Below, piece by piece: positions 34,076-45,607 of a stretch of 64,000 nucleotides of DNA. Source of the stretch: Pictodentalium vernedei (taxonomy: Eukaryota; Mollusca; Scaphopoda; Dentaliida; Dentaliidae); assembly GCA_031216915.1 (NCBI GenBank), contig CM062289.1, positions 58,036,577-58,100,576 of the forward strand. The letters are read 5' to 3'. A program made the position numbers and the translations under genes. The number at the start of each line of letters is the position of its first letter. The first letter of the stretch is position 1. The notes beneath the pieces were generated by a model that had not been told where the DNA came from, did no database searches, and saw only the letters and a program-made list of their open reading frames with translations.

Positions 34076-37000
34076 TCACTGTCCATCTGGATCATTAGAC
34101 TGATTCACCGTGACATCACTTGCTGGAACCGTTTGTTCATTGCAACGTTCAATTGTTGCATTACACGCACAGAATATTGTGCATGCCAAGTGAGAGGAAT
34201 AGCATTCACACCTGCTAGTTTTGCAAGGATGTTTGCTGGAACAGGAACAACGTGCCATACGCAAAACAGAGTCGGGGGCCACCGGTATACCACTTGGTAG
34301 AGTTAAGGGTGATAACGTTTTCGAGACTTCATCTCTGACGAATCCGAACTCCCTAGGATCAAGATCTGGTGGAGCTGGGTCTAAGGCATGTTTCCACGTG
34401 CATACCTGAAGATGGGCACATTTTACATTCTCTGTGAATGCTTCGGTTGTTGGGGGCAGGGTACATAAAGGAGGAACTTTTGTGGCACCCTTCTTGCCTA
34501 TTTGCGATTTCCAAACACTGATTCGCGATTCTGACATGGTGCCCATATCCTTGCAACCATAGCATGAAGATATGAATCGTGTAGCTTGATGAAGTACTTC
34601 CGACCAAGGGGCATTGACACAACCAACGGACGTTAGAGAAGTTTCGCCGGATCTCAAGACTTTCAACATACGACCTTTTCCAATTCCAAAACAACCACTA
34701 ACTGTGTCGCAGCCAGAGATAGCATGGGCGGCAAGCAAGTTTGGTATGATACTTCTATGTTCTTCAGCGGTCGCTGCAATATCAACAACTGACTTCCCCT
34801 TTATTGGGGATTCCATGAACATACTACATGACAGGTTTTGTTCGAGATAGTGATGTAGAAGCAATGTGTATACATCTGTGTCGTCTGCAAGAACTATGAC
34901 ATTGTCATGGTCATCAGCAGCTCTGATGGCTTGCTGAACGATTATGTTATCTGCTTCTTCGTGCATAGTTTCCATGTCACGCCTCTCAATAACTATACCT
35001 CTATCGATTTCAATGGGTGAAGCGTCCTGGCCAGTAACAAATAGCATGTGTTGTTGAGTGTTATCAACAGCAAACTGTGTGTCACGTCTGAAATGATCAA
35101 CAATAATGCTTATCAACTGTTTCTTATTTTCAGTTACCGTGAGAACCAATTTCTGAGAAGGTAATGGTGACGTTGCGGTCAACGTGAATTTCTGACAACA
35201 AGCTTCACCACTTCTTTTTGCCCTTGTCGTACATTTAGTACTGAATTCATTGTATCTGTCAAATACAAGATATGTATCTCCAACCAATAACCGACGCTTT
35301 ATATGCTCTTGAAATCACTGGACAAAATCGTTCACGTTCGGGTGACATAATTGATTGGGAGCAGGCCAATGGGGTATCCAAAGAAGTGCACACCCGTCTA
35401 TAATAGTGCACGTTGACACATTGATATCAGACTCAGACATGTCGGTGTTTGGAATCATAACTGCGGTATCAGACTTCGTGACCGATTTAGATTTGGATAT
35501 CCGCATGTCACCATTGTCATTGAAAAGAGCTGTTGGAATGGGTGATAACTCGTATGAGAGTATATCATTTATACTAATTTTCCTGAAGCTGGCTTGAAGT
35601 CCCATCACCCGAGAGTAAATCAGATTGCTGTCACATGTTTTGTGCTCGCCTAACTTGACTGACTTTTTCATAACTGCCATTGTTTCAACGGGCCTTGATA
35701 TAGTACAATAGAACCCACGCGGGAGTTTCTTCTCGAAATCAGTCAACGTCTGTCTACCAAGTGTTACAGCCATGTCCAACTTCACAGTGCGATTAGCATG
35801 CTGACCACTGACAATATTGACTATCTCATCCGGGTGTTGCTTGGGTTCAAGGGGGTGTATGATTGTCGCGAGTTTGTTTCTAAGTCCCTCACGATCAGCG
35901 CAATCAGCAGCAATTCTCGCAGTCATCTCCTCTTTGTGTTCGAGCACTGCTCGATTTGCGACGTCTGATTCCCTAACCTCCGCGAGACCATTCAAAAGTT
36001 GACCACAATTGTGAAGGCTCAATGCCCACACTTTCAGAGTTTCTGGTTTTAATGTGATGCCAATGATGCCAGACTTACCATGGCCATAACGCATGAAAGT
36101 GGATTCGATATACATATCGCTCCAAATGCCATTCCAAATGCCATCAACATGTCTCATCACATGTGATCCCTTCAGAAATTGTGTCAACACTTCTTGTGGA
36201 AGTCGTTCCATGTCCCTCAGATAATACAAGCCATATCTAGCATAGTTGACATGGCCGGATGCAAAGAAGTAAGGGAGCATTTGTTTTACAGTTGCCAAAT
36301 GCAAGGGCCAGTCCCCTTCCCTCTCAGCCCTTACGTACTTCATCATTATAAGAACTGGTCTTATGAAGCAGTCCACCCAAACCTTGCAAGTCCTGCTCTG
36401 GTCTGATATTTCACTCAATGTGTCAATGAAATCTTCTGGGCAGACAACATCATCTCTACTGACGATATCTCTAAGCAGCTCTTCTGCCAACAACCGAAAT
36501 GCATGCATATTTTGAGGAAACTTCTTCCCGCTTAGCATTTTGGCTACTCCGCCGAACACTGACTCAAGAATTTCAGATAAACCTGTGTTCTCCATCAAGT
36601 TGCCAATAGCACCAAGAAAACTCATTAACATATGCATGCCTTCCAACCTCGGAATCAATGTTCCGAAGTGATCGTGATTTGACCACAGAACATCCAACGC
36701 TATTTTATATAGCTGTTGATCAGCAGTGAATAAAGTATATTTCTGCCCAGTCAACTCAGTTAGACGCATTGCATCTAACATGGCGGTTGAAATTGTATCT
36801 GGATCAGCCGGTGGCATGTCAATCAATGGTAAGTACACAGCCTTCGTCTCTGGTTGAGGGGATTGCCCACTTTGTCAGGATGACCTGGTGTTGTAGCCAT
36901 TGAACTCAGGACAGTTAGGTTTCGTTACAATATCCTTCAAAAATTCAAGGTCATTCTCCAACGCCCTTCGTTCTGCCATGACCATGCGAACCAATAGTTG

Positions 37001-38554
37001 GAGCTGAGGTACTTCTTTGCGGATTAAGCAATGAGGGACTTCTGGCTTCTTCGGTACATCGAACGTTGACTTTTCAGTGTTGTAATCAACTGGTTTAGCC
37101 ATGTCAAGTTTAGTGACTCTCGGTATCATTGGAGAGGGAGAATCTCTCTTCGTGCTAGGTTGCGTCATCAAAACTGCCAAGGAGTGTGTGCTGAGCTTGC
37201 CGTTTTGTGAAGATATATCGGCATCGAAGTTATCAACAACAAACTGTATCAACCCATCTTCCGAAGTAGTGATGGTGGTCAGGTTGTTACTCTTTGAGGC
37301 CAGTACGGCTGCCGATTTTTTAAACCGTAACAACTCATCATACGTGCATGTTACTCCAAAGTCGTTCAAGGACTTGACCAATTCCTTTGAATCGTGGAGT
37401 AATACAGCTAAACTAATTTGCAATGGTGTAGGGACACCTTTGATGGCAGAAGTTATCATATTACCTATCATAAGTGCCGTAAGTGTGTTGTCAAGTTTTG
37501 GCGATAAGCTACCAAGAAAGTCTGTTACAGTTTGACTTGAATACTCGAAAAGGGTGGTCTTATCTAAAGTTGACTTGTAATTATTCCCATCTAGTTCAAT
37601 GTTTTCGACATCCTTAGAAATTTCTGTGCAAAGAGTCTTCATGGCCACGGTAACATCATTTTTGAAATCACTATCAATTCTCAGGAGCGAACCCACTCGA
37701 GATCTGATTGCAATTATTGTAGCAATTGACGGTGAGCTGAGGAGCAATAATTCTTCGTTGAAGAAATCTGGCAATTTGGAGACAAGGAGCCTCCGAGACA
37801 GACTCTCCTCGCCATTTTCAACATAGATTCCATGCAATTCAACAGAACTCCAACTGAGAGAGTTGTCTTTCTTCATAAAATCTAAAACAGCTTGGAGGGG
37901 TGGTTCGATATCGGGTGGAGCAACTGATAATGCTGCCGATCTTTTGCTTGCAATGACTGATCTTTCTCCCATGAACGACTGACGACAATCAGAATGGTAG
38001 CGAGCGTCAGCTGCGTGCAAATCCCTAACAGCCTGATTGACTCTAATGCGGACTTCAATGGACCAATTGTCACTACAGTCGTCGCACTTCTGAAGAATTT
38101 CCGCTTTCGGTGTGGAGCTACCTTGTTTAATGTGAGTTTGTCGGAAGACATAAGCTGGTCTCCATCTAGAGGGATTCTTTTTATCTTTCTCAACTTTACA
38201 TTCGCGCCCACAAAATAAACAATCAACCAAGACGTTGAAAGTGCTGACGTCTGAACGTCTGGTGATTTTCTTAGGAGGTGGTCCATCGTGAACTTCCTCA
38301 TTTGCACCACGCTTTTGCTTAGCTCGTGCCACGTTTCGTGGGTGTATGTATTTATCGATACATTGTCTATGAGCATCGAGCGTGATATCATTGTCGGCCT
38401 CGAACCTCGGATGCAAATCAAGACATAGACCGTCGCCATAGATCTTACTATTCGCAATGACCTTCCGTATTCTTGTAGCCAATACTTTGACAAAGCGTTT
38501 CTCGCTCGAATCAGAGCACTTATAAATATCTGAAAAATAGCACCTTTGAGACAT
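34076..38554 (-). pseudogene. Academ-like transposase/XPG-type nuclease, single frame with two in-frame TGA codons
   Basis: From ATG at 38554 one frame runs about 1,490 codons to a stop at 34076. It is interrupted only by TGA at 36875-36877 (codon 560) and 35315-35317 (codon 1080). Residues 112-210: Cys/His cluster (CLFCGREC, CDDC, YHSDC). Middle third: conserved-looking block with HVNYARYGLYYLRDM. C-terminal third: XPG/FEN/PIN-like nuclease acids in order, FDRY (about 1099), HEEADNI (about 1200), LADDTDVY (about 1223), then ISGCDTVSGCFGIGKG resembling the XPG GxD...GIG helix-turn. The end has a CxCx5Cx4CxC...CxC cluster like tesmin/TSO1 CXC domains. From memory, Academ (AcademX) DNA transposons combine a large transposase with an XPG-like nuclease and make 3-4 bp target duplications, as this element does. 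No intron is needed. Function beyond transposition is unknown. Confidence 0.75.
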
Positions 38555-39426
38555 AATATTCTGACAATTTACTGTCAAGCTTCAAAGAAATTAACCGGGA
38601 ACTTCACTCGGCCAAAAACGGGTTACAGTGTCAACAATAAAGAAACAATAAACGAATTGAATAATTTCAATTGAACAAAATGTGAATAAAAGTGGTAATC
38701 TATTATTAATTTCAGCCAGTAAGCACGATCGAAACTGATACGAAAACCCAACAATGAATGGAAGCAAAAGTACGTCTTCACACGTTGAGTGATCAGATAT
38801 CACTGATTTGAATGTGGTGGATTTTTGAACATCCTTACTCGCTTAGTATCAGGTGTAGTAAAGAGCGTTGTTTGCTGTGAACAACGCTCTTTATTCGTGT
38901 TGTTCAGGAATTTACTGCCTGAGACATCGTAAGAACACCTATCCCGAGTAGTGTGTATGTGATTCCATGACAAAACTCGATCCTCCATCCGTAACTATTA
39001 TATATATGACCGTTGGTACAGCTACCAGAAATGTATTGAAATTTTAGCCTCCGTCTGGTTATAGTGTCATTCGGTGAAAGCGCTATATCGATCGAAGTAT
39101 TCAACACATGGTGCCCATTTTGGTATCATTATGAGCACAAATGGATGCTCCATGATGGCAGAGCATGAACAGGCACAATTAAGATACAATTTGTTTCACA
39201 GAATAAACGATTTATGGTGTAACGGAGAAAAAAAGTTAAAATTTCGACATGACGATTCGACACGGCGGCCATATTGGATTTTTGTGTGTCGATATAATTT
39301 TGAATTCTGGAGTATATGATACTACAAACCATGCCAAGTGTACAAATAGTAAGGTTTACCGATAAATTTCATGTTAGTAATGAGAATTTACAGAATATTC
39401 AAATATAGGTGTTTTCACATTTGGTA

Positions 39427-39608
39427 TCAAATTCGGGGTAGGGTATATACCTTTTCAAGACTCTATAAAAAAAATTGCTCAAGGCTGACAGATGGTCAGC
39501 CGATTGAATATTGTTCTCAAATGTCTAAATTTGCAAAATCCATTGAGAAATAAACTTTATACTCCAAAACAAGCATTCGTGATTTTCGGGGGGTTGGCGA
39601 CCAGACTA
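39427..39608 (-). repeat. Right terminal inverted repeat of the Academ-like element
   Basis: About 182 bp, partner of 33031-33200. It differs mainly by a G/C-rich insertion near the tip and scattered substitutions, showing the element is not brand new. Confidence 0.85.
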
Positions 39609-40027
39609 ATAGTAAGTTTACAATTGGCAGTACTTAGATTGAGATTAGAAATGCTCAATACTGCAGCTTCTTTCATGAAGTTCTCTCATGAACCTGATAA
39701 CCTGTGAAATTTAGTGTTTGCAGGAGCCAAATACGGACCCTTTCCCAATGACATTTGTGCATGATTTTTCCCAGTTCCAACCCAATCTCAGTCCCAACTC
39801 AAAAATTTTATTCATCACAATTGGTGTTCTGAACTGGGTGGTCTGAAGCCCACAGTAAATACAAGTAATTATCAACAAAGCAAAAAAATCATCTGAATTT
39901 AACGACAAACAATAGATTTTCCCTGAATGATTAATTTCGATTTTTAATCACTTTTTACTGTAACAAAACATGTGCCCAACAGGCAGTTTTTAGGATCATT
40001 TGCAAATTGCATTCTGAGAACCTTGTC

Positions 40028-40086
40028 AGTTGCTTCTAGGCAAGTTTTGGCTGCCTGTATAGGCAGCCAATGCTTGCCTAGAAACA
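40028..40086. repeat. Small palindrome in a blank stretch (39612-40145)
   Basis: TTTCTAGGCAAG..TTGGCTGCC / GGCAGCCAA..CTTGCCTAGAAA. The related sequence AACAGGCAGCCAAGACTTGA stands at 4323. Confidence 0.6.
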
Positions 40087-40153
40087 TCTGCATAGCTGAA
40101 GAATGTGGACTGTCAAAGTGTAGCAAAAATACATAAATATCGCCAATCCTTTA

Positions 40154-40822
40154 TAGGGCTGCAACGGTACGCCTCACTCACGATACAATATGTATCGCGA
40201 TTTTTTTTCACGATACGATTTTTTCACGATACATTACATGCAGTACATTGAGAGTGAATTATCAGTAATAAAAGGCCCACAAACTGCACAGAGTCCAACT
40301 TTTATTTGGCCAGTAACATCCAATTTCTTTTTTAGTGCTTGAGAAAGACAAGCAGGTTTCAGCCAATGAACCTCTGGAAGTCTGGGTTCAACTCAGAGGT
40401 GAGGGGTCTGTTGCCTCAAACTATGCTTATAATTTCGACAGAGTTGATATTTTACTGAAATACAAATGAACAAGTGGAATCACAGGTATCTGAAATTCAT
40501 TCTATCAGTATAGCTATAATTCACTTTCAACGATATATTTACGTTCCCAATGTAATCCCCTTCTGAAGGGGATTACGTTGGGAACGTAAATATCACGTTG
40601 AAAGTGAATTATAGCTATACCGATAGAATTCCAGACTCCTGTGGTGGAATTATAAGTTGGAAAAGCACAAAACAGACTTGTTGGGCCTGAAAATGCAACT
40701 TCTGACTACATCATGCCAACCTTCTGGAAGTGTATCGTGATACACATGAAACGATATGATATGCGTATCGTGTACAAATGTATCGCGATACATTGAAATC
40801 GCGATGAATTGTTGCAGCCCTA
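40154..40822. mobile_element. Nonautonomous hAT element, 8-bp duplication ATCCTTTA
   Basis: Perfect ATCCTTTA at 40146-40153 and 40823-40830. Tips TAGGGCTGCAACGGTAC / GTTGCAGCCCTA. Subterminal GTATCGCGAT blocks; inner palindrome of about 130 bp (40499-40628). Confidence 0.9.
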
Positions 40823-40842
40823 ATCCTTTAACAGTGAAGAGT

Positions 40843-41091
40843 TTAACCCTTTACCTAACGAATCGCCCGCATCCGCCCACGTAATATGCAAATTATGCAG
40901 TTGAAAAAATTAAATTTTTCAAAATATTTCAACAAAACCATATCATGTGACCCCTTATTGGAACGAGCTCGTCGAGATCGTTCCAACGAGGGGTCACATG
41001 ATATGGTTTTGTTGAAATTTTTTGAAAAATTAAAACAAATTATATTTAAAATAATAAATTTTGATATCGTCTGCATTGGGTAAAGGGTTAA
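40843..41091. mobile_element. piggyBac-like MITE (family A)
   Basis: TTAA on both sides, 249 bp, central palindrome TTGGAACGAGCTCGTCG. It abuts the hAT element at 40154-40822. Confidence 0.88.
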
Positions 41092-41214
41092 TAAAGATTT
41101 CAGGAACTGGGTCGATCATGATTTCAGATGACTTTGGTATAATCTTACTACATGTAGTAGTAGTAGTATACATGTAGTATACATGTAGTAGCACCCATAT
41201 TTATGTTCTCTTGG

Positions 41215-41474
41215 GAGCGTGGTAGCTCAGTGGTTATGGCATTGAACTTCAAACTGAGAGGTCCACAGTTCAATTCCTGTCAAGGGTAACTGCATTGTGT
41301 CCTTGGGCATCCCACTTAATTCCGATTGTCCACATGGGGGCACAGTGGTACTGTGTACTAAGGCATAATGCACGTCGATGAAGCACCTGTCTTCTACCAT
41401 GCTTACCCTCCTTGTGTGGAGTTGGGGAGTCTTTAAGTTGCTCGCCATTGTTGTTAAACTACAATAAATAAGTA
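41215..41474 (+). mobile_element. tRNA-derived SINE with internal deletion
   Basis: Head GGTAGCTCAGTGGTTATGGC, B-box region AGTTCAATTCC, body and ACAATAAATAAG tail present. It lacks most of the segment between the GTGGAGTTGGGGAG block and the tail. Confidence 0.82.
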
Positions 41475-41684
41475 TTTATGTTCTCGGTTAAATTAGAAAG
41501 TAATATTTTTTACTCTTTTGTGTGTTTCTTTCCCTCCAAAACAAATTCCCAGTTGCAGCCTCCATGATGCTCATTTTCCCAATGATATGGGCCCCAGACC
41601 CTTTCCAAAGAGGGTAGAAGAATCCTCTCAGAGCGCCCTCTCCAACTCTGTATTACCTCACATTATTTCAAAGAATGCTTAGTA

Positions 41685-41941
41685 CAGTACGTGGAGAGTG
41701 TATTATCACTAAATCACCCGCAGAGTGGAGATTCTACCCAAGCAGTAATTTCAAATTTGTTGCAAAGCATAACCAGCACAAGCAAAGTTTCAGCCATTGG
41801 ACCTCCGGGTTAAACCCGGAGGTCCATTGGCCGAAACATTGCTTGAGTTTTTTATCGACATGTACAAAATTTGAAAGTTATAGCTTGGGTGATATCTCCA
41901 CTCCACAGGTGATTTAGTTACAATCCACTCTCCACGTACTG
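41685..41941. mobile_element. TA-flanked hairpin MITE related to family F
   Basis: Tips CAGTACGTGGAGAGTG ... CACTCTCCACGTACTG with TA on both sides. The outer arms differ from family F, but the centre (GGACCTCCGGGTT/AACCCGGAGGTCC and AACATTGCTT) is the same. Two families therefore share one core. Confidence 0.84.
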
Positions 41942-42247
41942 TATATTCAGCATTCTAAAATACATAAACGCCATCTAAAAGTAAATAAATGAACATCAAG
42001 GTCAAGCACAATTCGTGTAAACTTGTTGACTATTTTGTGAGTCAGAGGTCTAGGATTATGTAATTGAATGAAAAATTGGTCACCCCATTTTGTTCAGGGC
42101 TTACATTTCATTTAAATTTGGGAGAATTCATTTCTATGAGTGTACCTGCTATGAGTGTCCCAGGTTCCCATAAGGCCACCATGATTGAACTCCTGTTGTA
42201 TACTGATAACACATGTTAACCCTTTACCCAAATGTAGCTTTTTAATT

Positions 42248-44075
42248 TTTAGCTCAACTTTGGCGAAGCCAAATTTGAACTTTTGTCATGGCCCGTCGTC
42301 CGTCTGTCCGTCTGTCCATACGTCAATAGTTAGATACGGCTCGGGCTAGAGGTCGTATTTATGAACCAATCTTTACGAAACTTCTTGGGTACCTTTGTTA
42401 TGACTGTGGGACGAGAACGAGTGTTTTTGGGTGCAGTCCAAAATTCAAGATGGCTGCCAGCTGCCATTTTGTACCGATGATGCAGAAATCTGTTTTTTGT
42501 ACAGAACTTCCATATGAAAGCTCTGATTTGAATAATATTTTGTATGAATGTTTAGTACCATGAGATACATCGCATATCATACAGGTTTTTTTCTCATGCT
42601 TAAATTATGCAAATTAGACTAACTTTAATTTATTTAGTGTTACTTTCAGCACTGTCAGTGCAAATGCCAATACGGCTCGGGCTAGTGGCCGCATTTATGA
42701 ATCAATCTTTACGAAACTTCTTGGGTACCTTTGTTATCACCGTGGGACGAGAACAAGTGTTTTGGGGTCCAGTCTGAAATTCAAGATGGCCGCTGGCAGC
42801 TATATTGTTCAAAATTAGGGGCAATCAGATTTTTGTGCAGAACTTCCACATGAAAGATCTGATTTGAATAATTTTTTGTATGAATGTTTAGTACCATGGG
42901 ATACATCACATATAATACAGGTTTTTTTCTCGTGCAGAAATTATGCAAATTAGATGAACTTTGATTTTTTCAGTGCTACTTACACACAGTAAGTACACAT
43001 GTCAATACGGCTCGGGCTAGAGGCTGTATTTATCAACTGATCTTCACGAAACTTCTTGGGTACCTCTGTTATCAACTTGGGACGAGAACGAGTGTTTCTG
43101 AGTGCGGTCCAAAATTCAAGATGGCTGCCAGTGACCATTTTGTACTGAAATTAGGTCTAATCAGTTTTTTGTACACAACTTTTATACGGCTCAGGCTAGA
43201 GGCCATTTTTATGAACTGATCTTTACGAAACTTCTTGGGTATCTTTGTTATCACCATGGGATGAGAACGAGTGTTTTGAGGTGTGGTCCGAAATTTGAGA
43301 TGGCCACCAGCAGCCAGTTTGTACCAAAATTAGTGCAATCAGTCTTTTGTACAGAACTTCTGTATGAAAGTTCTGATTTGAATAAATTTTTGTATGAATG
43401 TTTAGTAACATGGAATACATCACATATAGTACGGGTTTTTTTCTCGTGCCATAATTATGCAAATTAGATGAATTTTGATTTATTTAGTGCTACTTATACA
43501 CTGTGAGTGCACATGTCAATACGGCTCGGGCTAGAGGCTGTATTTATCAACCGATCTTCACGAAACTTCTTGGGTACCTTTGTTATCACCTTGGGACGAG
43601 AACGAGTGTTTCTGAGTGCGGTCCAAAATTCAAGATGGCTGCCAGTGGCCATTTTGTACCAAAATTAGATCCAATCAATTTTTTGTCACAACTTCTATAC
43701 AGCTCGTATTTATGAACTGATCTTCACGAAACTTCTTGGGTACCTTTGTTTTCACCTTGGGACAGGAATGAGTGTGTTTTGGGGTGCCTTTGTTATCACT
43801 GTGCTTTGAGAACAAATATTTTGGGGTTCAGTCAGACCCACTCTGGGACTCAAAGATTTCTTTTCTAGTTTAGCATCTGACTGTCACCCACCTTTACAAT
43901 ACTTTACCTATACATTTGTTACAGGCTACGGCCAGTATTTATGTACAGACCGTTACGATACTTTATATGTACCTTTGTTATCAGGTCATTACCAAGATGT
44001 TTGTCATTGCTGTGTTACATACTATACATGTACATGTCTTGACAAGTTGAGCAACAGTGTCATTGACACTTTCAT
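42248..44075 (+). mobile_element. Helentron-like element (family K) copy 2
   Basis: Same 5-prime and 3-prime ends and the same long-long-short-long-short unit order as copy 1, with about 1.83 kb overall. Flanks are unrelated, so copies moved independently from one source. Confidence 0.82.
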
Positions 44076-44127
44076 TAAAACAAACTAAATTTGATAATTT
44101 AAAAAAAACCTCCAATATTTACCAATA

Positions 44128-44536
44128 AGGCCTAAAAAAATTAAAAATCTGTTTCTCAGGCCCTCCTGCATGGTCCTTTTGGCTGCCACATGCTCTCTTT
44201 TTATAACCAATGAAAACTTAAAAAAAATAAAAATTAAATGGTTTATGTGTGACATTTTACCCAAGTTAAAAAAATTGATAAACTTGTCCCTTGAGTGCAA
44301 GAAGGCTTTGCAATGCTTTAGCATTGCAAAGCCTTCTTGCTCTGAAGGGATGAAATACACCACCACCCATGCTATTCTGTAGATTATGAGGCCTAAAACA
44401 TAAACCAAGAACATGAACTTTTGATGCCAAAGAAATAATAACAGAAGTAAAAAATAAGATAAAAAAACGCCCGCCCGCCCGCATGCAATTTTACAAATAA
44501 TGGCTTCAGAAACAGAGGATCTATTTTGTGAGGCCT
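44128..44536. mobile_element. Hairpin MITE (family G) copy 4
   Basis: Same ends and palindrome (44286-44348) with one mismatch in the right arm. Confidence 0.82.
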
Positions 44537-44539
44537 AAA

Positions 44540-45042
44540 ACCTTATAAATAATTATGGATGTCGACCATTCAGGAACTGGCTCAATGAGCCAGTTTTGTA
44601 CAATTTTATTGACAAAATGTCAGGATATTTCAGGTCATGTTGGCATTGTATTGGTTAATCTGCTGCTGCTGTGTTAGATGTTTGTTTGTTGGTGGTTAAC
44701 GTCACATATTTATGCACTATGGCTAATCGTGACACAACATGGAGATGAAGTCAAGTTTAGTCAATCGTTGATCAACATGTTGCCCATTTTAGAGGACTTT
44801 CACCCCAAGCATTGGTGACTGGGTCCTATTTTACTAGTAAAGCGGAACTGGTTTACCACAGTAAACAAGTGCTGCTTACTTCCCAGGGTTCCCACGGGGA
44901 GCTGTGTTAGATAAAGGGTTAAAGTGACTCAATTCTTTTCACACAAATCCTAGTAGAGGTGCAGTGAGAATCTACATGGATTCTTGCTGGTTTTGTTGCA
45001 CAAATCTTTGTGTGAATCCATTCTTGGATTCTCATCAAAATA
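44540..45042. mobile_element. Second copy of the hAT-like composite, reverse orientation, partial
   Basis: 44925-45040 is the inverse of 6461-6585 (GAATCC repeats, GAGGTGCAGTGAGAATCTAC). 44560-44922 holds the degenerate A-like hairpin with a SINE scrap, ending GATAAAGGGTTAA at the same junction as in the first copy. Confidence 0.7.
44685..44740 (-). mobile_element. SINE 3-prime fragment
   Basis: GTCACATATTTATGCACTAT plus GGCTAATCGTGA match the complement of the SINE end. The rest is missing. Confidence 0.6.
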
Positions 45043-45473
45043 CAGTGGTGCCTACTTAATTGGATATCTCTTAAATAAATAACCCTGTTAATTGAATATA
45101 ATTTCCCAACACAAAATCATTTACCATACCTCCAGTACAAATTTTACCTGTTAATTGAATATAGCTTATAGAGTAAAACTTCTGTTAATTGAATAAAAAA
45201 TCTTGTAACCTGTCAAGAAATTACCCTAACTTGCCCCAGTTTTCCTTTGTTTATAGACCTATTTGGCCTCAGTACATCCAATACATGCATATAATCTATT
45301 ATATCTTGTTTGACAAAGCTCATGGAGCTCTGTCAAACAAGATATAATAGAATAAATGGTAAGTTTATCTCTAGAACACAGAAAAATGCCACAATCCCTG
45401 TTAATTAAATACTCCTGTTAATTGAATAATTTCCATTGGCAAAGTGGCTATTCAATTATTAGGGTTCCACTGT
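45043..45473. mobile_element. Mariner-type MITE (family B) copy 4
   Basis: TA flank on the left, tips CAGTGGTGCC ... GGTTCCACTG, same central palindrome. Inserted in a composite repeat (44540-45042). Confidence 0.84.
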
Positions 45474-45607
45474 GTAAGCCCTGTTGTTGTAGGCAATTAG
45501 CAAGAGGCAAATGAAATATTCATTTTGCCCAATTTGTGCAGGCTTTCCTTCAAGATATAAAAAGGAAAAAATTGAAGTTTACAAGTTGCTCAGATGGACA
45601 GGGTGTC

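Larger units (their letters stand above)
33031..39608 (-). mobile_element. Complete Academ-like DNA transposon, 6.6 kb, long TIRs, ATA target duplication
   Basis: Left terminal repeat about 33031-33200; right about 39427-39608, inverted. Shared blocks include GGTCGCCA at the tips, TATAAAGTTT, TTTCTCAATGGATT, ATTCAATCGGCTGACCATCT, AGCCTTGAGCAATTTTTTTT and ACCCCGAAT. The tips are TAGTACGGTCGCCA (left) and, inverted, TAGTCTGGTCGCCA (right). The trinucleotide ATA flanks both ends (33028-33030, 39609-39611). The only long frame inside is the 34076-38554 gene. Subterminal DNA at 33201-34075 and 38580-39426 is noncoding, with a hairpin near 38855-38898 on the promoter side of the gene. The left end is inserted beside a piggyBac-like MITE remnant. 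If the tips are instead GT...AC, a TA duplication would also fit. Confidence 0.82.

Noticed and set aside
36875-36877. Selenocysteine codon
   Set aside because: TGA is in frame, but no selenoprotein motif or SECIS hairpin was recognised; transition decay is simpler.
34076-38578. Three separate genes or an operon-like cluster
   Set aside because: They are one continuous frame separated by single TGA codons, inside one transposon with TIRs.
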